64,000 nt of DNA from Hyphomicrobium sp. (GTDB lineage: Bacteria > Pseudomonadota > Alphaproteobacteria > Rhizobiales > Hyphomicrobiaceae), in assembly GCA_016716675.1 (NCBI GenBank), contig JADJVG010000003.1, positions 200,001 through 264,000 on the forward strand. The letters are read 5' to 3'. Positions within the stretch are counted from its first letter, which is position 1. Each line of letters starts with the position of its first letter. The position numbers were made by a program, and so were the translations under genes. Positions 8,322 to 15,456 of this stretch are shown here, piece after piece. The notes below the pieces were generated by a model. That model had not been told where the DNA came from and did not search any database. It saw only the letters and a list, made by a program, of their open reading frames with translations.

Positions 8322-8581
8322 TTAGCCATGGATGGTAGCGGGGTAGCAATCGTCCGAGTATCTAGTCGGCGAGCGTCGTAGCCAAGCTTTCCACAAGTAT
8401 TGTGGGGCTGGTTTCATCGTCAAAACTTGTAAGCGTTCAGTGAACCAAGTTCCTTTTTGAGGAGCGCTGGGAAATTGCGGCGTTGTTTTGTCGGGTAATT
8501 CTCGATGTTGTTTGAGTTTAGTCTGGCGTTGGGTGGTTTTCCCCGGCGCCGGGCTGTGCGTAAGCGTTGGGGGCGCGCGGA

Positions 8582-9022
8582 GTGAACGATCACGTTATCC
8601 ACATAGCTGAGGTTCCGGTTGCGGAGACCTGGACCCGGTTGTCGGTCGACCCAAAGGCCGTGCTGATCGATGTGCGGACAAAGGCTGAGTGGGCCTTTGT
8701 TGGAATTCCCGACCTGGAGGCTCTGGGCCGCCGGGTCGTGATGATGGAGTGGCAGTCGTTTCCGGATAGCCGGGTCGATGTGCAGTTTCCGGAGCGGCTC
8801 GCAGCAACGCTCGCTGCGTCCGGAACGAGCAAAGACGACGCTCTGTACTTCATCTGCCGCTCAGGCGGCCGCAGCCGGATGGCTGCCGAGGCGATGGCAG
8901 AAGCTGGTTTTCAGCGCTGCCTGAATGTGGCGGAGGGATTCGAGGGGCCACTCGATGACACTCGCCACCGCGGACGGCTCGCTGGCTGGAAAGCGGCTGG
9001 GCTGCCTTGGGTGCAGGGATAG
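8582..9022 (+). CDS. Rhodanese-like sulfurtransferase
   Basis: A single-domain rhodanese of about 146 residues. The active-site loop CRSGGRS (about residues 96-102) contains the cysteine that would carry persulfide; the DVRTKAEWAFVGIP segment is the conserved N-terminal rhodanese motif. The start is uncertain: GTG at 8582 has a GGGGG stretch 8 bases upstream, and a TTG at 8567 is in frame. A perfect DnaA box (8595-8603) lies within the first codons, so transcription of this gene and of dnaA behind it may respond to DnaA. The natural sulfur acceptor is unknown. Confidence 0.8.
   Translation: MNDHVIHIAEVPVAETWTRLSVDPKAVLIDVRTKAEWAFVGIPDLEALGRRVVMMEWQSFPDSRVDVQFPERLAATLAASGTSKDDALYFICRSGGRSRMAAEAMAEAGFQRCLNVAEGFEGPLDDTRHRGRLAGWKAAGLPWVQG
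8595..8603 (+). promoter_or_regulatory. Perfect DnaA box inside the rhodanese 5' coding end
   Basis: TTATCCACA matches the DnaA consensus exactly and lies at codons 5-8 of the rhodanese gene when translation starts at 8582. Confidence 0.75.
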
Positions 9023-9212
9023 GAGTGCAAACCAGGGTCGCAAGCCGGGGCGTAACGTCCGGTCTGCTGCTGCAGGGGCGCACTCGGAACGCATGATGGA
9101 ATGCATTGAAGGGAGTTGCGGGGTCCGGCGTGTGCCGGGCGAAAGCGTGGTGCGAGGGCGCCAGGACGAACGAGGGCAAGTAACAAATTTAGTACAGTGG
9201 GGAGCTACAAGG

Positions 9213-10736
9213 ATGAACGCTATTCTCAAGGCCAACGCGGCCAATGCCGTCGGGGGCGGCACGGTTCTAGGGCCGGAGGCGGCACACGCAGCCGTAGACG
9301 GGCGCGGCAAGAAGGTTCGCGCGATGCTCAAGGTCCGGCTCGGCGAAGACATCTATTCGAGCTGGTTCAAAAGCATGGAATTCGAGAGCTTCGATGGGCG
9401 CCTTGTGCGCGTGTCGGTACCCGTCAAATTCGTGCGCAACTGGATCCACGAACATTACTCCGACCACCTGCTGGAATCGGCCCGCATCGAATTCGCTGGC
9501 GCTGAGCGCATCGAGGTCATTTGGCGGCAGCCCGGCAGCGTTGCCAATCGCGCCACCGAACAACAGCGCCCTATCGTCAGCACACCAGATACAACGAGCC
9601 AGCCGAGCGCGCACAGCGATGCCATGGCGCGCACCGTCGTCATGCGTCCGGTCGTTCCCGCCGCACAGCGCACATCCGGCGGTGGCCTCGAAGGCTCGCC
9701 ACTCGATCCGCGCTATACCTTCGACAGCTTCGTCGTAGGCGCGTCGAACCGCATGTCGCACGCAGGTGCTATTCAGGTCGCCGAAACGGTGTTGACGGAT
9801 AGCCCCGGCTACAACCCGCTCTACATCCATTCGTCCGTAGGTCTTGGAAAAAGCCATCTTCTGCAGGCCATCGCCTGGGAAGTGAAACGCCGCAATTCAA
9901 ATGCGCAGGTGCTGTATCTGACGGCGGAACGCTTCCGCTATCAGTTCGTCGAAGCGCTGCGCTCGTCCGATCCGCTGGCCTTCAAGGAGCGCTTCCGCAA
10001 CATCTCGCTGTTGCTGATCGACGATCTCGAGTTCCTGCAGGGCGAACGTACGGAACAAGAGTTCGACCACATCATCAACGCGCTGCTCGACGGCGGCAAA
10101 CAGGTGGTGGTGGCTTCTGCCCGCGCGCCCAATCACATTGAGCGCCTCAATGAGCGGATGCGCTCGCGTCTGCAGCGCGGCCTCGTCACCGAGCTGCTGC
10201 CGCTCGACCACGAACTGCGCCAGAAGGTGATCGAGAAGCGCGTTGCCGAAAAGCGTGCGCACGATTCATCGTTCGCGTTGACGCGCGATGTGCAGGATCT
10301 GCTCGCCGCTCGACTGACGGAAAACGGCCGCGAACTCGAAGGCACCATCACCCGTCTGTACGCGACGTGGCAATATATGCGCACGCCGATCACCCTCGAC
10401 ATCGCCGAGGGTGTCATTCGCGATCTCGTCGCTAACCTCGAGCCGCGTCGCATCAAGATCGAAGACATTCTGCGCATCATTTCGCGCCACTATGGTGTCT
10501 CGAAGGGCGATCTGCTGTCACAGCGCCGTCATCGCTCCGTCGTATGGCCGCGCCAGATCGGCATGTATCTGGCCAAGCAATTGACGGCGCGTTCTCTGCC
10601 TGAGATCGGACGGCGCTTTGGCGGGCGTGATCACACCACGGTCTTGCACGCAATCCGCAAGATCGAGGGCGAGATCACCAAGAATCCGCGTCTTGAGGAC
10701 GAGCTGGAAGAGCTGAAAAAGCTGCTCAACCACTAG
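9213..10736 (+). CDS. dnaA: Chromosomal replication initiator DnaA
   Basis: AAA+ initiator that binds DnaA boxes and opens oriC. I chose the ATG at 9213 with GGGGAG 8 bases upstream, giving 507 residues; the open frame extends 288 bases further but overlaps the rhodanese gene. Domain I spans about residues 30-105 (ending EVIW), then a low-complexity linker to about 160. The AAA+ core has Walker A VGLGKS (209-214), Walker B LLLIDDLEF (about 266-274) and sensor-2 GRELEG. Domain IV carries the DNA-contacting GGRDHTTVLHA motif. It probably initiates at the adjacent oriC. Confidence 0.97.
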   Translation: MNAILKANAANAVGGGTVLGPEAAHAAVDGRGKKVRAMLKVRLGEDIYSSWFKSMEFESFDGRLVRVSVPVKFVRNWIHEHYSDHLLESARIEFAGAERIEVIWRQPGSVANRATEQQRPIVSTPDTTSQPSAHSDAMARTVVMRPVVPAAQRTSGGGLEGSPLDPRYTFDSFVVGASNRMSHAGAIQVAETVLTDSPGYNPLYIHSSVGLGKSHLLQAIAWEVKRRNSNAQVLYLTAERFRYQFVEALRSSDPLAFKERFRNISLLLIDDLEFLQGERTEQEFDHIINALLDGGKQVVVASARAPNHIERLNERMRSRLQRGLVTELLPLDHELRQKVIEKRVAEKRAHDSSFALTRDVQDLLAARLTENGRELEGTITRLYATWQYMRTPITLDIAEGVIRDLVANLEPRRIKIEDILRIISRHYGVSKGDLLSQRRHRSVVWPRQIGMYLAKQLTARSLPEIGRRFGGRDHTTVLHAIRKIEGEITKNPRLEDELEELKKLLNH

Positions 10737-10788
10737 TCGCAATGGCGTGCGGCCGCTCGGCCGGACGGCGTTTCAAAAAGGTCATTTC

Positions 10789-10827
10789 CACGCCGGGGTC
10801 CAGCAATTGGGCTCCGGCGTGTATTTT
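10789..10827 (+). terminator. Probable dnaA terminator
   Basis: CACGCCGG (10789-10796) pairs with CCGGCGTG (10814-10821) around an inner CCA/TGG stem, followed by TATTTTT. It lies 52 bases after the dnaA stop, so dnaN is likely to have its own promoter in the rest of the 321-base dnaA-dnaN gap, where I saw nothing else definite. Confidence 0.7.
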
Positions 10828-11057
10828 TGCGACTTAGCGTGGAAAATAAAAGCAAATTGCTGCCCGCAGGGCCGATCAGAGCTGAAATATAACCCCTGTT
10901 GGGGCTTCATCACGCCCCACGGGCGATTCCGGCCATCAACCGAATGCTGTCTGCGGACAACCGCAAGATCCCTTGCGCGAGCGCGATGTCTTGAGCGGGT
11001 TGCCCGCCGAGGTGAGTGCTGCCAAATTACGTCAATGACAAAAACCTGAGGACGACA

Positions 11058-12176
11058 ATGCGTCTCGAGATCGAACGTGGTGAACTGCTGAAGGCCTTGA
11101 GCCACGTGACGAGCGTCGTCGAGCGGCGCACCACGATCCCGATTCTGTCGAACGTGATGCTGAAGGCGTCCGGATCGACGCTGATGTTTAAGGCGACCGA
11201 CCTTGAACGCGAAGTCAGCGAGAGTGTTGAAGCGAAAGTTCAGACAACTGGCGCACTGACGGTGCCGGCCCACATGCTGCATGACATCGTGCGCAAATTG
11301 CCCGACGGCGCCGAGATCGAATTGAAGCGCGATGGCGACAAGGAACGCCTGACGCTGACATCGGGGCATTCGCGCTTTTCGCTACAAACCCTTTCGGCGG
11401 AAGATTTTCCGGATCTCCGAGTCGGCGCGATCGGCCACGAATTCACGATGGACGCGAGCGACCTGAAGCGCTTGATCGAGAAGACCAAGTTCGCGATCTC
11501 GACCGAAGAGACGCGCTACTACCTCAACGGTATCTATCTGCACGTTGCCGAGACCGGCAAAACCAAGACGCTGCGTGCGGTTGCGACCGACGGTCATCGC
11601 TTGGCGCAGGTCGAGCTGCCGCGCCCGAACGGCGCCGACGGCATGCCGGGCGTGATCGTGCCGCGCAAGACTGTGCATGAACTCGGCCGCCTGCTGGAAG
11701 ATACCAGCGCCAAGGTGAAGGTCGGCGTTTCGCAAACCAAGGTGCGCTTTGAGATTGGCCCCGTGGTGCTGACGTCGAAGCTGATCGACGGCACGTTCCC
11801 CGACTATGGCCGTGTCATTCCGCACAACAACGACAAGGAAATGAAGGTGCCGAACGCGGCCTTCATTGCGGCCGTCGATCGCGTATCGACGATTGCCAGC
11901 GAACGCGGGCGCGCGGTGAAACTCAACCTGTCGACAGACAAGCTGGTGCTGACCGTCAATAACCCCGAGGGCGGCAGCGCGACGGAAGAAATCGCGGTCG
12001 GCTATGGCGCCGGCCCGCTCGAAATCGGCTTCAATGCGCGCTATCTGCTCGATATTGCCGGTCAACTGGAAAGCGAGGAAGCCCGCTTCCTGCTCGCCGA
12101 TCCGGGTTCACCGACCATGGTTCGCGACGGCGGCGACGACGGCGCGCTGTACGTGCTGATGCCGATGCGGGTTTAA
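11058..12176 (+). CDS. dnaN: DNA polymerase III subunit beta (sliding clamp)
   Basis: Ring-shaped processivity clamp of the replicase. The ATG at 11058 has GAGGA 5 bases upstream and gives 372 residues, the family norm; an upstream in-frame start adds sequence foreign to the family. Recognisable segments are RTTIPILSNVML, the AEDFPDL region, and the C-terminal ML/VLMPMRV end where the last residues help form the partner-binding pocket. It lies in the usual dnaA-dnaN-recF-gyrB order, though separated from recF by about 1.9 kb. Confidence 0.97.
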   Translation: MRLEIERGELLKALSHVTSVVERRTTIPILSNVMLKASGSTLMFKATDLEREVSESVEAKVQTTGALTVPAHMLHDIVRKLPDGAEIELKRDGDKERLTLTSGHSRFSLQTLSAEDFPDLRVGAIGHEFTMDASDLKRLIEKTKFAISTEETRYYLNGIYLHVAETGKTKTLRAVATDGHRLAQVELPRPNGADGMPGVIVPRKTVHELGRLLEDTSAKVKVGVSQTKVRFEIGPVVLTSKLIDGTFPDYGRVIPHNNDKEMKVPNAAFIAAVDRVSTIASERGRAVKLNLSTDKLVLTVNNPEGGSATEEIAVGYGAGPLEIGFNARYLLDIAGQLESEEARFLLADPGSPTMVRDGGDDGALYVLMPMRV

Positions 12177-12183
12177 GATTGTC

Positions 12184-12206
12184 ATTCCGGGCATCGCGCC
12201 CGGAAT
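12184..12206. repeat. REP-like palindrome
   Basis: Perfect 9-bp arms ATTCCGGGC/GCCCGGAAT with an ATCGC loop, 8 bases after the dnaN stop. This sequence type is a common intergenic palindrome in Rhizobiales and may also act as a transcription end. There is no T tract. Confidence 0.55.
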
Positions 12207-12284
12207 CCATCGCGCCGTGAATTTGGCAGTTGCGGTTTCGTGTGATGGCGCCGCAGCTGTTTTGCGGCGCATAATTCCCGATAA

Positions 12285-13004
12285 TCACTCAACTTCGAAG
12301 CTCTCGAACTTGACCTCAAATTCGTATGACGGGTCTGGCTTGTGCTGCCTCAAGCTATATCGTCGATGAAATGGAATAATTCTTTCCGGGCTCCACCGCC
12401 ACTTCTCGCCGTTGAGTTTGAAATCTGACTTCAACAAATTGGGCGCAAGCGACGCGATATCGTCACGAGGATTGCTCCACGTTGAGACTGCCGTCATGCT
12501 TTCGATGCGGAAATCAACCCCATTGGTGACCCTGGTCCATTTGCTCGGCCGTGTTGCCGAGTCCACGATATAGGCCAAGTCTTGATGGGCTTGCTTCCCA
12601 GTGCAGGCCTTTAAAATGTCGAGGCGACCCGACTTGGCGAGCACCTGCTGTCCCGCGTAGCAAATCTGGGACGGAACAATGAGGACGCTGTCATTGGCCA
12701 ATCGATACGTCAGTGCATTGCCTTCCATCGGATAGCAGCCAGCGCTATTGAGCGTTGCAATCCAAGGCCGCGAGTGTCCGTTTTGATAGATTACGGATGA
12801 GGAGAGCTTCTGCCCTGCAATCACGACATCTGCGGAGATCTGGGCATTCACCGTGTAGGTGCAGAGCGGGTGAAAGCTATAGGTCGGACTTCGCCAGATG
12901 ATGAGAGATATCAGGATCAGGCTCAACGCGCCGAACGTGCGCCATAGTCGTTGGCGGCCGCCTGCCTCCGGTATAGTGCCTGTCGGTTGATTGTTCTGAG
13001 ACAT
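12285..13004 (-). CDS. Membrane-anchored protein of unknown function
   Basis: About 239 residues from the ATG at 13004; a GTG at 13085 is in frame but neither start has a clear ribosome binding site. One N-terminal membrane span (residues about 20-40, TFGALSLILISLIIW) is followed by an extracytoplasmic domain with several cysteines (LCTYTV, GCYPM, ICYAG, ACTGK). Codon usage looks less GC-biased than the flanking genes, which hints at recent acquisition. It interrupts the usual dnaN-recF order. The family is not recognised. Confidence 0.55.
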   Translation of the reverse strand: MSQNNQPTGTIPEAGGRQRLWRTFGALSLILISLIIWRSPTYSFHPLCTYTVNAQISADVVIAGQKLSSSVIYQNGHSRPWIATLNSAGCYPMEGNALTYRLANDSVLIVPSQICYAGQQVLAKSGRLDILKACTGKQAHQDLAYIVDSATRPSKWTRVTNGVDFRIESMTAVSTWSNPRDDIASLAPNLLKSDFKLNGEKWRWSPERIIPFHRRYSLRQHKPDPSYEFEVKFESFEVE

Positions 13005-13095
13005 CTGCAGCTGGTCTACAATCGCTTGGAACGGTGGCTCATTTTGGCAGACACATGAAGTTTGTGCGGTGCTGCACCGGTTCACGCCGGCTTGT

Positions 13096-13284
13096 TTAGA
13101 AATACCATGACGCGAAAACCACGACGATCACGACCGAGATCGTGAGATAGCCGCGCAGATTGCCGTTCGAAATATCCTTATGGAGGCTGCGCAGACGTGA
13201 CGCCTGAGCCCGACCGGCGAAAATGGCATAGATTGCGGCTGAAGCAGCAACCAGTAACGGCAGCAACAAGTCTGCAAGACTCAT
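13096..13284 (-). CDS. Small two-span membrane protein
   Basis: 62 residues with two hydrophobic segments (LLLPLLVAASAAIYAIFAG and YLTISVVIVVVFASWYF) separated by a basic loop. AGGA lies about 9 bases before the ATG. It lies 91 bases upstream of the unknown membrane-anchored gene on the same strand. The function is unknown; it could be a chance frame, but the membrane topology is convincing. Confidence 0.45.
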   Translation of the reverse strand: MSLADLLLPLLVAASAAIYAIFAGRAQASRLRSLHKDISNGNLRGYLTISVVIVVVFASWYF

Positions 13285-13618
13285 TTCATCGCGTCCTGTT
13301 CAATGCGATTGAACGCGCGACCCTCGTCGCAGATGTTCATGCTCAGCGCACCTCCTATAGTCTTCAGGAAAGCCATTAAGGTCTGGCTAACGTCCGCGGT
13401 ATTCCCGTTCAAAGGCCAACCGCAGGATCGGTGCCGCAGATGCGGCAGTGCGCAGTCGCGTTATCCGGCCGGTGTGACGCTTAAGTTGCGTCAGGGGACT
13501 TGCGAATTGCCCCAACCGATGAGGCCATCGCTGCCGCTTCTTCTCTCCACCGCTGCCCCTCTCGCCGGGGAGGGGAAACGTGTGGTCAGGCTTTCGGCGA
13601 AAAATTGCGCTGACAGGT
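13285..13618. other. Intergenic stretch without a recognisable gene
   Basis: 334 bases between two small minus-strand membrane-protein genes. Open frames on the plus strand here have no ribosome binding site and low-complexity translations. A CTCGCCGGGGAGGGG segment resembles dispersed intergenic repeat fragments. Nothing else was seen. Confidence 0.35.
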
Positions 13619-13822
13619 TCAGCCCTTCCGTGCTTTCAGCCATCCGGCAACCAGTCCTATGACCGCGCCAATCGGCCCCGTGACGAAGGCGCTGGTCATG
13701 ACCATCTCCAGGCTCTTGTCATGTGTGTTGGTCGAGAAAAGCTCGATCCCCGCCGCGCCAATGCCGGCACCGACAACGTAACCTGCAACGAGCCCAGCTA
13801 GGCAGAAAGCAGCGGTTCGCAT
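13619..13822 (-). CDS. Small glycine-rich membrane protein
   Basis: 67 residues with two Gly/Ala-rich hydrophobic helices (CLAGLVAGYVVGAGIGAAGI and AFVTGPIGAVIGLVAGWL) and a basic tail (KARKG). GAGGATGAG directly precedes the ATG. The glycine-zipper-like pattern suggests helix packing in the membrane. The function is not known. Confidence 0.5.
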   Translation of the reverse strand: MRTAAFCLAGLVAGYVVGAGIGAAGIELFSTNTHDKSLEMVMTSAFVTGPIGAVIGLVAGWLKARKG

Positions 13823-14095
13823 CTCATCCTCGGGTCTTGTGGAGCATTCGTAGCGACTGTGGCTGCTGTTCCAGCAGAACAGAGCTTCATTTTACCATGC
13901 GGTCGAGCTGTCGCGAAATCTGGCTTCATCGCCAGTCGCCGCTGGTTGAAGGGGTGCGAGGGAAGGCGCGGGAGGAGTTACACGGGTGTAACTTCTCCCA
14001 ACAAAATGCCGTCCGGCGGGTAATCCAGAGGACGTATCTGCATCGTTTGCGTCGATGCCGTTTGAGAATCTGCTGCTCAGTGCTAAGCGCAGCGG

Positions 14096-15307
14096 ATGGA
14101 GACGCCTGAACAATCCCGCAGCCCGCAAAGCCTTTGGGTAGAGCGCCTGGCGCTGACGAATGTCCGCAGCTACGCGGCTGTTGCCTTGGAGACGGGGGCC
14201 GAGCCGCAGGTGATTGCGGGTGCTAACGGCGCTGGCAAAACCAATTTGCTGGAAGCTCTCTCGCTGCTCGCGCCGGGTCAAGGCATGCGGCGCGTGCCAT
14301 TTGCTGAAATCGCCCGCGGCGGCGGGGATGGTGGCTTCGCGGTTGCCGCCCGCGTGCATACGCTGAACGGCGTCGCCGACATCGGCACAGGTTTGAACCC
14401 TGGATCGTCGCGGGGTGGCCGCGCCGCCGATGACGACGGCGAAGCGGTTGGCGGCCGCACGGGGCGCATCGTGCGCATCGACGGTGTGGCGCAATCGGGC
14501 TCTGGTGTGCTTGCCGATTATCTCGAAATCGTCTGGGTGACACCGGCGATGGACGGTTTGTTCACCGGCCCTGCCTCAGAGCGCCGGCGATTCCTCGATC
14601 GGCTGATTTTGTGCTTCGATCCCGGCTATCGCACGATTGCGGGCCGTTTTGAGCGCGCCATGACCAGCCGCAATCGCCTGCTCGCCGATGGCGTGCGCGA
14701 CAACGCGCAATTGGCGGGCTTCGAGCGCGTGATGGCGGAAACCGGCATCGCGGTCGCGGCCGCCCGTCTCGAAGCGGTTTCGGCCATGGCGGCGGTGGTT
14801 GCGCGGCGCAAGGCGCGCGATCCTAATTCGGCGTTTCCGTGGTCGGACTTCAAGCTCGAAGGGGCGATTGAGGACAACATCGCCGCCATGCCCGCGATCG
14901 AGGCAGAGGATGCCTATGCGCGCCTGCTGCGCGATATGCGCGAACGTGATCGCGGTGCCGGCCGAACCCTCGATGGGCCGCACCGCTCGGACCTCTCTGT
15001 TGGTCATGGGCCGAAAGCCATGGCCGCGCGGCTGTGTTCGACGGGGGAACAGAAAGCGCTGCTGCTCGGCCTCGTGCTGGCGCATGCGGAGCTGCTGACC
15101 GAGCGCCAGGAGCGCGCCGCCCCGGTGCTGCTGCTCGATGAAATCACCGCCCACCTCGACGTCCACCGCCGCGCCGCGCTGTTCGACGAGATCCTGCGCC
15201 TCAAGGCCCAGGCGTGGATGACCGGGACTGACGACGCCGCCTTTGACGCGCTTCGTGGCAAGGCCCGTTTCTGGCGTGTGGATGAGGCCAAAATCGCCGC
15301 CCTTTGA
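14096..15307 (+). CDS. recF: DNA replication/repair protein RecF
   Basis: SMC-like ATPase that helps load RecA at gapped DNA. The 403 residues include Walker A GANGAGKTN (about residues 42-50), the ABC signature CSTGEQKALLLGL (about 315) and Walker B APVLLLDEITAHLD (about 345), in the order expected for RecF. A Gly/Asp-rich insertion around residues 100-120 (NPGSSRGGRAADDDG) is typical of alphaproteobacterial versions. The ribosome binding site is weak. Confidence 0.95.
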   Translation: METPEQSRSPQSLWVERLALTNVRSYAAVALETGAEPQVIAGANGAGKTNLLEALSLLAPGQGMRRVPFAEIARGGGDGGFAVAARVHTLNGVADIGTGLNPGSSRGGRAADDDGEAVGGRTGRIVRIDGVAQSGSGVLADYLEIVWVTPAMDGLFTGPASERRRFLDRLILCFDPGYRTIAGRFERAMTSRNRLLADGVRDNAQLAGFERVMAETGIAVAAARLEAVSAMAAVVARRKARDPNSAFPWSDFKLEGAIEDNIAAMPAIEAEDAYARLLRDMRERDRGAGRTLDGPHRSDLSVGHGPKAMAARLCSTGEQKALLLGLVLAHAELLTERQERAAPVLLLDEITAHLDVHRRAALFDEILRLKAQAWMTGTDDAAFDALRGKARFWRVDEAKIAAL

Positions 15308-15456
15308 CCGGCTTTAGGCTGGGGACAAACGGTCACAGGCAAACGCTTGAAAAACCACCGGTTTTTAGGACGGTTTTGCTGTGAATATGTGGCGCTTCGG
15401 AACGCGATTTGTGCTATCAAAAGCGACTGATTTTCGCCGTTCCATAAAGGCCAAAA

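Larger units (their letters stand above)
8098..8605. other. Probable chromosomal replication origin (oriC)
   Basis: This gene-free stretch between rpsT and dnaA contains two perfect DnaA boxes (TGTGGATAA at 8242-8250, TTATCCACA at 8595-8603). It also holds two one-mismatch boxes TTGTCCACA (8198-8206, 8228-8236), a one-mismatch reverse box TGTGGTTAA (8302-8310) and weaker ones at 8292-8300 and 8387-8395. A-tract DNA (around 8100-8121) and an AT-rich segment (8306-8324) are candidate unwinding elements. A perfect CtrA consensus lies inside. Three GANTC sites at 8020, 8030 and 8186 are potential CcrM targets. Location next to dnaA and box density support the call; the exact boundaries are estimates. 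Confidence 0.85.

Noticed and set aside
13303..13662. Plus-strand frame with a CRRCGSAQ zinc-ribbon-like stretch
   Set aside because: The rest is low complexity, there is no ribosome binding site, and the two cysteine pairs needed are not present.
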